Shown here: positions 8,811 to 15,915 of the stretch, one piece after another
How positions within the stretch are numbered: the stretch's first letter is position 1
Layout: each line of letters begins with the position of its first letter
IMG/VR virus record: IMGVR_UViG_3300006030_000071
Location: 1 to 30,180 of that record
Reading direction: 5' to 3' (one strand)
From: a virus
Length of the DNA stretch: 30,180 nt
Notes under the pieces: generated by a model
The model's input: the letters and a program-made list of their open reading frames with translations, nothing else
The model's database searches: none
What the model was told of the DNA's origin: nothing
Program-made: the position numbers and the translations under genes

Positions 8811-9937
8811 TGTCTTTGTCTCTTACTATCGAACGAATATACGATGTCTAGTTCTAGATTGAAGACTTTGTCTTGAACGTGCTTCTTGACTTCATAGTTT
8901 GCTGTCTCGATGTTTACTGCTACGAGTGTAGTACCATCATAAGCGTAGACGATAGGTGAGTCAATCAAGTCTTTGAGCCATTCGCTTTGTGCTTCTGTAA
9001 TCCAATTCGAGAACATCTTCACACGATGACTTGTGATTGTGTCGTACGTTCTAGAGTTGAAAGAAGATGTTTGATAAGCGTATGTCGCACCTAGCGTGTA
9101 AGGGTTTGCTTTGTACGTCTTGCGTTGTGTGTCGTATGTGTCACGACGAACGCGATTGAATCTGAACGAGTCAAAGCCACCTAAAGAGTTCAAGAAGAAC
9201 AAGTCAGTCGTCTCGTACTTTGAACACTCGTCAATCAAGTTGACACGATAAGTCTCGCTCAATGTTGTGCCACCATTTTTGAGAACGATGTCGTAGTATG
9301 TCGCACCGCTAGGAATTGACAACTGAGAACCGCTAGGAATGCGCACAATCGTTGCGCTAGGTAGTGTCAACGTCTGAGTAGATGCGTTTGAGTATGTGAT
9401 GACTGCGCTTGTCGCTGTGTTGCGAATAGCGTAGAGAAAGTCTTTTTGTGTGCGATGAATAATCTTCGAGCGAATCGGTGTCAAGAACTTGCCGTCGCCA
9501 TCCATTGTGTATTGACCATTGTAGTTGACTAAGTCAATCGCGTTGAGCGAAGCGTTCCACACGTTACCTGTTGCGCTTGTTAAGTTCGTGTATTCTGTGA
9601 TAGAACCTGTCGCGCTAGTTGAGTACTCGTAGCCAAACTCTACTGAATATGACATCGCACTATTTGTGCAACCACTAGCAAGAGTGTCGTTGACGTTGAA
9701 GTCGTATGTGACGTAGTTCTCTAGAATGCGTGAGATGTTGAAGACACCTTTGTTTGTAGAGCCGTAGTAGATAGGTGCTTTGAGTTTCGCTAGTGAAGTA
9801 GTGTTTTGCTTTACTTCACAAATGAACTTGAAATTGTCTTTTGTGTAGATAGCACCGCTTGACTCTGTGATTACAAAGTTCGTATCGTTGTATGCGGGTG
9901 CGTTTGCGTTTGGTTGTTGTGTGATTGAGAGTGCCAC
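8807..9937 (-). CDS. tail protein, distal-tail-like, GTG start
   Basis: The 376-residue protein begins with GTG (MALSITQQPNANAPAYND in translation) and is rich in Thr, Ser, Asn and Tyr with little helix, as in baseplate and distal tail proteins. Segments such as FLNSLGGFDSFRFNRVRRDT and FSNWITEAQSEWLKDLIDSP recall conserved parts of tail proteins in Bacteroidota phages. It begins a block of tail genes and overlaps the 948-residue tail gene by ATGA. The leader carries CGCTATTTTAAGA, close to strings ahead of other structural genes. No promoter with a TAnnTTTG box is visible between it and the terminator at 9978-10002. Confidence 0.75.
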   Translation of the reverse strand: MALSITQQPNANAPAYNDTNFVITESSGAIYTKDNFKFICEVKQNTTSLAKLKAPIYYGSTNKGVFNISRILENYVTYDFNVNDTLASGCTNSAMSYSVEFGYEYSTSATGSITEYTNLTSATGNVWNASLNAIDLVNYNGQYTMDGDGKFLTPIRSKIIHRTQKDFLYAIRNTATSAVITYSNASTQTLTLPSATIVRIPSGSQLSIPSGATYYDIVLKNGGTTLSETYRVNLIDECSKYETTDLFFLNSLGGFDSFRFNRVRRDTYDTQRKTYKANPYTLGATYAYQTSSFNSRTYDTITSHRVKMFSNWITEAQSEWLKDLIDSPIVYAYDGTTLVAVNIETANYEVKKHVQDKVFNLELDIVYSFDSKRQRQ

Positions 9938-9977
9938 TTCTTAAAATAGCGAAGCAACACTCTCGTCTCAAAATGAA

Positions 9978-10002
9978 AAGAGAGACCTTGTGAGTCTCTC
10001 TT
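9978..10002 (-). terminator. bidirectional-type terminator hairpin
   Basis: The arms AAGAGAGAC and GTCTCTCTT form a perfect 9-bp stem around a 7-base loop. Both strands continue into T-rich sequence (CTTTTCATTTT on minus, CTTGTTTT on plus). It closes the small two-gene unit driven from 10543-10572 and separates it from the tail block. Confidence 0.78.
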
Positions 10003-10025
10003 GTTTTAAGATTCTAGGTGTTGAA

Positions 10026-10274
10026 TTATTTATTTGCAATGTTCATCCAATAGTCAACTCCAAACGTCGCCGATTCAAATACAAATGATTGAAATAAGAA
10101 TTGACGCTTTGAATTGTACGTGTCACACAAGAAGCGATAGATGTACGCCTCTGAAAATTCTTGAGAGTAGCCTTTGTAGTGCAAGTCTCTAATGATTGCA
10201 TTCTTCCATTGTGTTTGCTCATTTTCGGTCATACTGCTCAAGTAATTGAATCCGGTGTAGGTTTGCTTTTTCAT
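10026..10274 (-). CDS. hypothetical protein, 82 aa
   Basis: The protein starts MKKQTYTGFNYLSSMTENEQ and is rich in aromatic and polar residues (DLHYKGYSQEFSEAYIYRFL), probably helical. No domain is recognised. It is the second gene of a unit that has its own promoter (10543-10572) and terminator (9978-10002), so it looks like an accessory (moron-type) gene inserted between the packaging/chaperone genes and the tail block. Its function is unknown. Confidence 0.68.
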   Translation of the reverse strand: MKKQTYTGFNYLSSMTENEQTQWKNAIIRDLHYKGYSQEFSEAYIYRFLCDTYNSKRQFLFQSFVFESATFGVDYWMNIANK

Positions 10275-10286
10275 AGTTTGTTTTGT

Positions 10287-10538
10287 TTAGATTATTTTGA
10301 ATGTGCCAACTTGAAGACATACATAGAAAGAATCAATGTTTGACCACATCTTTTTGTGATTTTTATATGTCCCACTTGATGTCATAGATACCTTTTTGCA
10401 ATCTTCAACCGCTGTCATATAAATTCTTTTATCCGACATTTCGTCAATTACATAAGTGCAATTCTCTTTAGTCATAAAAATCAGCATACCTACATAGGGT
10501 TGATTTTGAATGTTTTTTTGTTCTTGTGTCATATTCAT
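10287..10538 (-). CDS. hypothetical protein, 83 aa, first gene of a small autonomous unit
   Basis: Two start codons are possible: ATG at 10538 (MNMTQEQ) and ATG at 10532 (MTQEQ). The promoter -7 box ends at 10543, so the first would be virtually leaderless and the second has a leader of only a few bases. The protein is small and beta-rich with IFMTKENCTYVIDEMSDKRI, and no domain is recognised. It is followed by one more small gene and then a terminator. An anti-host or regulatory role is a guess based only on the layout. Confidence 0.66.
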   Translation of the reverse strand: MNMTQEQKNIQNQPYVGMLIFMTKENCTYVIDEMSDKRIYMTAVEDCKKVSMTSSGTYKNHKKMWSNIDSFYVCLQVGTFKII

Positions 10539-10542
10539 ATAG

Positions 10543-10572
10543 CAAAAGTACTACTTCTTCTGACATATGCAA
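10543..10572 (-). promoter_or_regulatory. Bacteroidota-type promoter of the 10287/10026 unit
   Basis: On the minus strand TTGCATA (10572-10566) is followed after 15 bases by TACTTTTG (10550-10543); the distance from TTG to TACTTTTG is 19 bases, the classic -33/-7 spacing. The same TTGCATA-15-TAnnTTTG layout occurs at 21673-21702 and 23113-23142. Confidence 0.85.
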
Positions 10573-10606
10573 CACTTATCGCAAATTATTTTTCACTTTC
10601 TTTTGT

Positions 10607-10626
10607 TTTATGACAATTCTATGACA
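10607..10626 (-). repeat. TGTCATA direct-repeat operator upstream of a promoter
   Basis: The 20-bp sequence TGTCATAGAATTGTCATAAA (minus strand) holds two TGTCATA half sites 11 bp apart. The identical 20 bp occurs at 21736-21755, and both lie about 34 bp upstream of the TTG of a promoter. This fits an activator or autoregulator site. Confidence 0.75.
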
Positions 10627-10673
10627 ATGAAATAAACCTATAAGTTGATGAAGTGATGAGATTTTTTAACTTT

Positions 10674-10727
10674 AACGTGTCATAAAATACGCAAAATCAT
10701 ATAGTTTAGTACGTTTTATGACAAGTT
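10674..10727. repeat. inverted TGTCATAAAA repeats
   Basis: The arms AACGTGTCATAAAA (10674-10687) and TTTTATGACAAGTT (10714-10727) are inverted copies with one mismatch, 26 bases apart. Both contain the TGTCATA core of the nearby operator repeat. The rest of the 199-base gap 10539-10737 is A/T-rich and holds no gene. Confidence 0.65.
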
Positions 10728-10737
10728 ATACTATTTC

Positions 10738-11501
10738 TTACAGCATCTCATTGAGAACAGCGATGACATAAGGTTGGAAGCCTTTGTTTGCGCTTTGCTC
10801 TAGTCGTTTGTTGCGCTCTTGCGTTTGTGCTTTGTAGTATGCGATAGCGTTGAAGAACTCAATCAATGACATCTCTAGAAAGAAATCCCATTTTGTTCTG
10901 TCACGATTTGCCATCTTGTCGATGAGTTCTAGCCACGAGAAAGGACTTACCTCTACTTTGTCAAGTTGCTCATCTCCTGCTTCAAATAATCGAGGGTAGC
11001 GGTCAACAACATTGGATAGAGTGCCAAGAAAAAAGATGCGTACGAATAAGCGAACGAGCAACTCAAAGTCTTAAAGTCTTCGCATCGTTGTTCGAAGTTT
11101 TGAGCGACTTGACCTTTTGAGATTTTCACGCGATGACCAAAGATGTCGACTTCGTACGACAGCATCGCTAGAATCTTGTGCAAGTTCTCAATGATGTCGT
11201 CTGCTTTGATTTGCTGTAACTCAATAAAGTGATGAGCGTTCATCTCTTGCGCGTTTGTGATAAGACGATAGCGTTTCTTGTAATGCTTGAAAGCGAACAT
11301 AGGTTTGTCGCTAGGTAGTTCGTTCAAGAACGACAACTTCTCTACTTCTTTGAGAATCTGCTCAAGAGACATCTCTTCGACTTCGTCTATATCTAAACGA
11401 TTCACGATAGCGATTTGATGTATGCGTCTCTCTACGCCTTCAAAGTGATTGATAGAAGCGAGTTCTTGTAGTTGTTCGATTGTTATATTTTTCCAATTCA
11501 T
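10738..11501 (-). CDS. tail assembly chaperone GT fusion made by -1 frameshift
   Basis: Reading G from 11501 to the slippery site T-TTT-TTC (11034-11028) and stepping back one base continues into the second frame to a stop at 10738. The fusion has about 254 residues: 158 from G and 96 from T. After the slip the protein reads LGTLSNVVDRYPRLFEAGDE, and later WDFFLEMSLIEFFNAIAYYK, a helical pattern typical of T domains of tail chaperones. The T frame has no convincing start of its own. In lambda-like phages G and GT bind the tape measure during tail assembly. Here the pair lies after TerL, about 5 kb before the tape measure. Confidence 0.8.
10953..11501 (-). CDS. tail assembly chaperone G
   Basis: The start is ATG at 11501 (MNWKNITIEQLQELASINHF), giving 182 residues; an upstream TTG at 11510 is less likely. 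The gene begins just inside the end of TerL (its stop is at 11503). The protein is helical with SYEVDIFGHRVKISKGQ and SYASFFLALYPMLLTATLDY near its C-terminus. The Phe-Phe pair in SYASFF is encoded by the slippery site used to make the GT fusion. It is the zero-frame product and is normally made in excess over the fusion. Confidence 0.78.
   Translation of the reverse strand: MNWKNITIEQLQELASINHFEGVERRIHQIAIVNRLDIDEVEEMSLEQILKEVEKLSFLNELPSDKPMFAFKHYKKRYRLITNAQEMNAHHFIELQQIKADDIIENLHKILAMLSYEVDIFGHRVKISKGQVAQNFEQRCEDFKTLSCSFAYSYASFFLALYPMLLTATLDYLKQEMSNLTK
11028..11034 (-). promoter_or_regulatory. -1 ribosomal frameshift site T-TTT-TTC
   Basis: The minus strand reads T TTT TTC with TTT and TTC as zero-frame codons (Phe-Phe), a standard X-XXY-YYZ slippery heptamer. 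The -1 frame downstream is open for 96 codons, while the zero frame stops at 10953. Confidence 0.82.
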
Positions 11502-11502
11502 T

Positions 11503-12690
11503 CTATGCAAAATAAAAAAGACCGGGTTTGTTCTTCGACTTGCAATCTAAAGCAAGAGCAAGAGAGCAAACGCAGTCGTCGTGTAGTCCGCTAGGTGCAG
11601 AGTATCTGACACCTGTTCTCGTGTACTCGTATTCGAAAGATTCCATCTCGTATCCTATTGGGTCTTCAGGGAAACGTATCTCTGTGCGTTGTACTGCAAG
11701 AACTAGACCCTCGATAAGTTGTTGCTTTGATTGTGATGTGAACTTAAAGCCTTGAGCGCGAGAACACGCTCGTTGTATTTGCTCTACGACAGGGTCTCCT
11801 ACGCCTGTTGAGTCGATAAAAGCGGGTGTGTTTTGTACTAGTTGTATGATTCGTTGTTGAGTTTGCCCCCAATCTGCTTGAAAGCGTTCACAATACGCGA
11901 CGCAATTAGAAGCGTCTAGACCGACTATCACCGTGTAGTCTGTATATTTTGCTAAGTCGATACCATATGCGACGACCTGTGCGTTCGTAGTGCGTTTGTA
12001 GCACGCTCGAATTGAGTCAATACCAAATGGATTTGATTTGTCGTCAGCAGGTTCAGCAAGATACAACTCATCGAACACGTGTTTTGGTAAGTCTCTCTTT
12101 GCTTGTTCTACTTCATCTAGTTGCAAGATACCCTCGTTGACTGCGTCGTACGCTGTAATCTTAAAGTATTCGTAGTCGTGTTCGCCTTGCTTTGCTCGTT
12201 CGCCTAGTTTGTAGAACCAATTCTTTTTTCCTTTGACGTTTCCTATCAACTTGCATTTGCCTTGTGTTGCTGTGAGTGTAGAACGTAGAGCGAACCACGA
12301 CTCTTCTCTTGCTCGTGATGCTTCGTCAAAGACACAAGCGTACACGTCGTCACCATACAAGTTGTCGGGCTTCTCTGCGCTCTTGAACTCTATTCTCGCA
12401 CCTGTTGGCAAAGTCAACAACAACTTCGACTCGTTTGTCAAAAAGAAGTTCTTGTCTGTGACTTGCGTCTTCATACGACGATACGCGATTTCTGCTTGTT
12501 GGTATACAGGTGCAACCCACCACACACTCTGACCATCGCGCAACTTGAGTGCTTGTTCAAAGAGCCAAATGATGTGTGATGCGGTCTTGCCTGTTTTAGT
12601 ACTTGCTGACGTGATTGTGTACCTTGCTTTTGAGTCAAGGATGTTCTTTTGATAAGAAGTCAATCGCGGTCTCACGTACTCTATTTGCAT
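11503..12690 (-). CDS. terL: terminase large subunit
   Basis: The 395-residue protein is the ATP-driven packaging motor with its nuclease. Walker A is SASTKTGKT (residues 28-36), Walker B is YACVFDEAS (about 117-125), and the coupling segment is LIGNVKG (about 148-154). The C-terminal nuclease keeps its acidic residues: Asp245 in YGIDLAKYTDYT, Asp293 in FIDSTGVGD, and Asp371/Asp372 in GLHDDCVCSLALA. The start at 12690 overlaps the glycosyltransferase by 10 bases. Length is at the short end for the family but all motifs are present. Confidence 0.95.
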   Translation of the reverse strand: MQIEYVRPRLTSYQKNILDSKARYTITSASTKTGKTASHIIWLFEQALKLRDGQSVWWVAPVYQQAEIAYRRMKTQVTDKNFFLTNESKLLLTLPTGARIEFKSAEKPDNLYGDDVYACVFDEASRAREESWFALRSTLTATQGKCKLIGNVKGKKNWFYKLGERAKQGEHDYEYFKITAYDAVNEGILQLDEVEQAKRDLPKHVFDELYLAEPADDKSNPFGIDSIRACYKRTTNAQVVAYGIDLAKYTDYTVIVGLDASNCVAYCERFQADWGQTQQRIIQLVQNTPAFIDSTGVGDPVVEQIQRACSRAQGFKFTSQSKQQLIEGLVLAVQRTEIRFPEDPIGYEMESFEYEYTRTGVRYSAPSGLHDDCVCSLALALDCKSKNKPGLFYFA

Positions 12691-13676
12691 ACTCTTTCGT
12701 AGAACTTAAGACGTTCGATGTTCCAAAGTTTGATGTCGTGAAACTTCTTGCAATAGTGAGCGTTGCTAGAACCTAAGTGAGAAGCGTTTAAGAGTGCTTG
12801 TTTGATTGAGTCGTACCACTCGTCATTCTTTGAGAAGATGACACCACCATTGTCGATGTGATTCAAGTATGGTTCACACGCGCTCACAACGATAGGCAAG
12901 TCATACGCACTCGCTTCAATTATCTTCAACTCGCTCTTGCAAGAATTGAACTTTGTAGTTTGCAAAGGTGCGATTGCTACGTCAAAGTGTTTGTAGACTT
13001 CACCGTATGCGTTTGCGTTTGTACCACGTACGATGTGAAACCAATCACCTTTGAACATCGAGCAGATTGAATCCCATATGTCGCTTGGTGTGTAACCGCA
13101 TAAATAGAAGTCAATCAAGCCTTCGTTGCCTAGACGAGTGATGTCATCGACGATGAGTTTCAAGTCTTCGTGATGTGTGATGCCACCGACCCAACCTACT
13201 TTTGGTTTGTCGTTTGCGAGTCGTGAGTGTCTCCATTGCTCGTGTTCGTAGTCTAAGCAGTTAGGCAATACGATTGCATTCTTGTTGTATTGCTTGACTT
13301 GTTCGAGTAGTTGACGAGTTGTGCAAGTGACACCATCAGCGTAGTGAAGAGCGTCTTTGATTGCGTTCTTTATTCCGTTGCGATACGCCCAATAAGCGGG
13401 GTTAAATTTAGGTAGTACCCAATAATCGTCAACGTCTACGATGTACTTTGTCTTCGCTTGTGCTATCTTCTTTAAGATGTCGTAGTGATGCTTTCCGAGC
13501 CAACGATTGAACACAACAAGGTCGTAGTTCTTAAAGTCAACGAGATTCATCATTGTATCGCTGTCTTGAGCGATGTCGATAGTAGCGTAATTGTCGAGTT
13601 GTAGACGCATTAATGGCGTGTATATCCTGTGATACACAACACCATTCATTCCGTCTGCTAGTGCAAGTATTCTCAT
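12681..13676 (-). CDS. glycosyltransferase, GT4-like
   Basis: From ATG at 13676 (ATGA overlap with the preceding gene) the protein has 331 residues and starts MRILALADGMNGVVYHRIYT. The C-terminal half has the GT-B pattern: KVGWVGGITHHEDL at about 168-181, then DFYLCGY, DVAIAPLQTTKFNSCKSELK with the nucleotide-sugar-binding Glu region, and IIEASAYDLPIVVSACEPY. It probably transfers a sugar from a nucleotide donor to a phage structure, DNA or cell envelope; the acceptor cannot be told from sequence. It sits immediately before TerL inside the packaging group. Confidence 0.85.
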   Translation of the reverse strand: MRILALADGMNGVVYHRIYTPLMRLQLDNYATIDIAQDSDTMMNLVDFKNYDLVVFNRWLGKHHYDILKKIAQAKTKYIVDVDDYWVLPKFNPAYWAYRNGIKNAIKDALHYADGVTCTTRQLLEQVKQYNKNAIVLPNCLDYEHEQWRHSRLANDKPKVGWVGGITHHEDLKLIVDDITRLGNEGLIDFYLCGYTPSDIWDSICSMFKGDWFHIVRGTNANAYGEVYKHFDVAIAPLQTTKFNSCKSELKIIEASAYDLPIVVSACEPYLNHIDNGGVIFSKNDEWYDSIKQALLNASHLGSSNAHYCKKFHDIKLWNIERLKFYERVCK

Positions 13677-13858
13677 TCGTTTGGGGCGATAGGTATAGGC
13701 ATCCAATAGCGTACGTGTATCAAGCGATTTGTGTATTCGTCAATCCACATATCATCCATATAACGCGCAAGAGTCACTTCGTCACTTTGATTGATGACGA
13801 GTTTCAAGTCTTCGTCGTGTGGTGGTAACACGTCAGAACCTCTCCAAGTCTTTTTCAT
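13673..13858 (-). CDS. DUF551-like small protein, 61 aa
   Basis: The protein starts MKKTWRGSDVLPPHDEDLKL and ends VRYWMPIPIAPNE. The order of a DxLPP opening, a V-x-R-Y-M-D-D-x-W-I-D centre and a YWMPIP ending resembles the small DUF551 type common in phages. Its ATG shares one base with the stop of the previous gene and its stop overlaps the glycosyltransferase start. Function is unknown. Confidence 0.75.
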   Translation of the reverse strand: MKKTWRGSDVLPPHDEDLKLVINQSDEVTLARYMDDMWIDEYTNRLIHVRYWMPIPIAPNE

Positions 13859-14082
13859 CAGAATGGTACGTCTTCAGTCCTTTTGGGTTGTGGAACACTT
13901 ACAGCGTGAGTCGCTCTTGATTTCTCGTGAGGCGCTTTCATCTTCTTGCAGTTGATTCGAACGTCACCGTATTGATTGACGATAAGTTCACCGCTAGAGA
14001 TAGCGTCGTTTAGTTTCTTGATGTTGATTGAGAGATTGATTCCGTACTCGTTCTCCCATCCGTTGCCGATGTAAGTTGTCAT
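13858..14082 (-). CDS. small protein with SSB-like C-terminal tip, 74 aa
   Basis: The protein starts MTTYIGNGWENEYGINLSIN and ends PKRTEDVPF. The end resembles the acidic tip of bacterial single-strand binding proteins (such as DDLPF or DDIPF), which recruits repair and replication partners. The centre (NQYGDVRINCKKMKAPHEKS) could be a short beta-barrel fragment or a basic nucleic-acid-binding patch. It abuts the small terminase gene. No separate full-length SSB was found in the window, so this may serve that role; this is inferred. Confidence 0.72.
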   Translation of the reverse strand: MTTYIGNGWENEYGINLSINIKKLNDAISSGELIVNQYGDVRINCKKMKAPHEKSRATHAVSVPQPKRTEDVPF

Positions 14083-14448
14083 TTAGTCTAGTTTAAGTGT
14101 TATTTTGATAGGTTCTTCTGTTTTGATTGTTGTCTCTACTTCTTCTTTTGGTTTGCCGTGTACTCTAGTGAGCAACGTCTCAAGTGAGAAGAGTGAGTTC
14201 TTGTCGTGTGATTTAAGCAACGCACCTGCTACGATGCGCTCTAGAATAGTGTAGTCGTTTCCTTTGTCTATCTCTGTGAGTTCTTCACGAGACATAGCGA
14301 CCATATTCATCAAAGTTTGATTGATGTCGTCTTTTGAATAGCCTAATCCTTTGAGTTGCGTGACTAGTTTCTTTGGTCTTCCGTTCGGGTTTGTGACTAC
14401 TCCTTTTTGAAAGGGTTTCAAATTTTTCATTGAGTTCTCGTGTGCCAT
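14083..14448 (-). CDS. terS: terminase small subunit-like DNA-binding protein
   Basis: The 121-residue protein starts MAHENSMKNLKPFQKGVVTN and continues with NPNGRPKK, an opening common in phage small-terminase-type proteins. A central helical part (LGYSKDDINQTLMNMVAMSR) and a region with LETLLTRVHGKPKEEVET match the RxxGKP ending of that group. It should recognise phage DNA for TerL, which lies three genes downstream, and it follows the HNH gene as in many phages. The exact packaging site is not identifiable. Confidence 0.82.
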   Translation of the reverse strand: MAHENSMKNLKPFQKGVVTNPNGRPKKLVTQLKGLGYSKDDINQTLMNMVAMSREELTEIDKGNDYTILERIVAGALLKSHDKNSLFSLETLLTRVHGKPKEEVETTIKTEEPIKITLKLD

Positions 14449-14467
14449 AGTATTCTCTATTTTTTCT

Positions 14468-14728
14468 TTATTTCTGACACTTGCTCAAAGCGATTCGATG
14501 CTTCTCTTTGAGAAAGTCTTTGTATTGTTTTTGGTCTCCAAATTTCGTGTGACATTCTCGACACAACGCTTGAAGATTTGTGATGACATCTTTTGTGTTT
14601 GAGCCACCCATTCCACGTGCTTCGATGTGATGAATGTCGACAGCAGTTCTCTCGCATACTTCGCAAGGTATGAAGTCGCTTATGTCGTAGCCAAAATGAT
14701 TCAAGTATGTCATCGTGTGTTTCTTCAT
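14468..14728 (-). CDS. HNH endonuclease
   Basis: The 86-residue protein carries a compact HNH domain: CEVC (22-25) and CREC (56-59) as zinc-binding pairs, DIHHIEARGMGG (31-42) with the catalytic His, Asn51 in TNLQAL, and His60 after the second Cys pair. Small HNH proteins next to terminase genes help cut DNA during packaging in many phages. The start overlaps the previous stop by ATGA. Confidence 0.9.
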   Translation of the reverse strand: MKKHTMTYLNHFGYDISDFIPCEVCERTAVDIHHIEARGMGGSNTKDVITNLQALCRECHTKFGDQKQYKDFLKEKHRIALSKCQK

Positions 14729-14949
14729 CTCATTTCAAGATTCTCTTCGTTTAGTATGCGACGCAGTTCTTCTCTTGCTTCTTCAAAAGCGTTGATTGCT
14801 TCTTCGTGAACGTCATCACTAGCGTACTTGACTTTTGTTCTCAAGAATTGGTCGAGTTGCCACATAGCGTGTGACCACTTTGAACCATTACAAGCGTCTT
14901 CAAATTGCTCTTGCTCTTCAGGTAGATTGAACTCAAGTATTGCTTTCAT
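14725..14949 (-). CDS. hypothetical acidic protein, 74 aa
   Basis: The protein starts MKAILEFNLPEEQEQFEDAC and contains SHAMWQLDQFLRTKVKYAS followed by a charged helix. This recalls a small protein type that is frequent in phages of many hosts (MKAILEFNLPE start, then W-x-x-D-x-x-L-R). Function is unknown. It overlaps the genes on both sides, consistent with co-translation. Confidence 0.78.
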   Translation of the reverse strand: MKAILEFNLPEEQEQFEDACNGSKWSHAMWQLDQFLRTKVKYASDDVHEEAINAFEEAREELRRILNEENLEMR

Positions 14950-15103
14950 ACATTTTCTTTGCGTACGAGAATCCTGCGTTGTATGCTTCTTGAAGATGTA
15001 TCTTCTCGTCGACTAGTAGTCGCTCTTGCTCTGCTGTGTGAGGCATTGCTTGAGGATACATCGCTCTAAGATAGTCAAATAGTTTTTCTATCGGTGTCTT
15101 CAT
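14933..15103 (-). CDS. small helical protein, 56 aa
   Basis: The start chosen is ATG at 15103 (MKTPIEKLFDYLRAMYP), because this opening plus the EKIHLQEAYNAGFSYAKKMY ending is a familiar small-protein pattern in Bacteroidota phages. Extending upstream to 15178 would add a basic stretch with no conserved look. It overlaps its neighbours on both sides. Function is unknown. Confidence 0.75.
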   Translation of the reverse strand: MKTPIEKLFDYLRAMYPQAMPHTAEQERLLVDEKIHLQEAYNAGFSYAKKMYESNT

Positions 15104-15413
15104 TTGTCTTCTTTCTTCTACGCTTGGGTTGCTCATCGTCTGCGATAGTCGCTCTCTCGATTGCTTGTTGTTTCTCACGCCATTCTGCTTGTTCTTTGAT
15201 TGAGTTAAGTTTCTGCTGACAGAAAATCAACAGCGAGAAGTAACTCTCTACGAAGCAAGTAGAACAAGATGGCATTGAACGACCATACAATGATTGATAG
15301 ATTGTTCTCAAGCGATGTGCTTCTTCAGGGTTTAATGACAACACTTGTGTCTTTTTGTAAGCGTTGTATTTCGGCTCAAGCGATACAACAAACTCGATGT
15401 CTTCAAAGTTCAT
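15075..15413 (-). CDS. hypothetical protein with Cys pair and basic tail, 112 aa
   Basis: The start is ATG at 15413 (MNFEDIEFVVSLEPKYNAYK), in ATGA overlap with the membrane protein gene. A region about residues 40-60 holds SMPSCSTCFVESYFSLLIFC, with CxxC and one more Cys that could bind zinc. The last 25 residues are highly charged and basic (KRRRKK). DNA or RNA binding is possible. No family is recognised. Confidence 0.7.
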   Translation of the reverse strand: MNFEDIEFVVSLEPKYNAYKKTQVLSLNPEEAHRLRTIYQSLYGRSMPSCSTCFVESYFSLLIFCQQKLNSIKEQAEWREKQQAIERATIADDEQPKRRRKKTNEDTDRKTI

Positions 15414-15667
15414 ATTTTTGTTTCTAATAGTGCTACAATAATAGTCGAAATTGACGCATAAAGAACGCCTGTCAATCCGTAGTGATATGTAAAATAACCT
15501 AAGCCAATCCAAAACGACATACAAAATGCGCAGTCGAGAGGCTTCAATCGTTTCCAATTGAATGGATTGCGACCATACAAATAAGCCTTAATGATGTCAG
15601 CAGGTTTGCCAAAGTTGACGAGTATCACGCTGAATGATGCGATACCTAAGATTTCAAGATGTGTCAT
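15410..15667 (-). CDS. small membrane protein with CAFC motif, 85 aa
   Basis: The protein starts MTHLEILGIASFSVILVNFG and has at least two hydrophobic segments (about 5-20 and 60-80). Between them lies LDCAFCMSFWIGLGY, a Cys-x-x-Cys followed by FW that I associate with a small membrane protein type in Bacteroidota phages. It may sit in the inner membrane, for example as a superinfection or lysis factor, but that is inferred. It is coupled by ATGA to the genes on both sides. Confidence 0.75.
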   Translation of the reverse strand: MTHLEILGIASFSVILVNFGKPADIIKAYLYGRNPFNWKRLKPLDCAFCMSFWIGLGYFTYHYGLTGVLYASISTIIVALLETKI

Positions 15668-15915
15668 ACGTAGTTTTCTTTTATGTAAAGTTGTGCTAAA
15701 ATGTTTGACTTTGTAGAGTGAGCGTTGAGTTCTGTCTCGTAGCCGTCTACAAATGCTTTGTGAATGATTTGAGATTCTTCTTCGAGAAGACCTTCAAATT
15801 GTTTGTGAATGCCACGCACTTCGTTTGCGCGTTGTGTGTCGCCTTGCTCATCGTAGAGTTTTGCTAGATTCGTCATAAATCTATCGACGAACGTCATTGG
15901 GGTGAGTTTTTTCAT
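15664..15915 (-). CDS. hypothetical helical protein, 83 aa
   Basis: The protein starts MKKLTPMTFVDRFMTNLAKL and is helical and acidic, with a central EEESQIIHKAFVDGYETEL region. No family is recognised. It overlaps the sigma-like gene by 35 bases and the membrane protein gene by ATGA, so it belongs to the transcript that starts near 16429. Confidence 0.7.
   Translation of the reverse strand: MKKLTPMTFVDRFMTNLAKLYDEQGDTQRANEVRGIHKQFEGLLEEESQIIHKAFVDGYETELNAHSTKSNILAQLYIKENYV

Noticed and set aside
10674-10727. Terminator after the tail chaperone gene
   Set aside because: The inverted arms are 26 bases apart and no T run follows on the minus strand. The arms match the operator motif instead.
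10738-11061. Independent 107-codon gene overlapping the tail chaperone gene
   Set aside because: The first residues are antiparallel to no family and the true T sequence begins after the slippery site. It is better read as the -1 extension of the chaperone.
14457-14666. 69-codon frame on the minus strand
   Set aside because: It is a basic, low-similarity frame within the HNH gene, which has clear motifs in the other frame.
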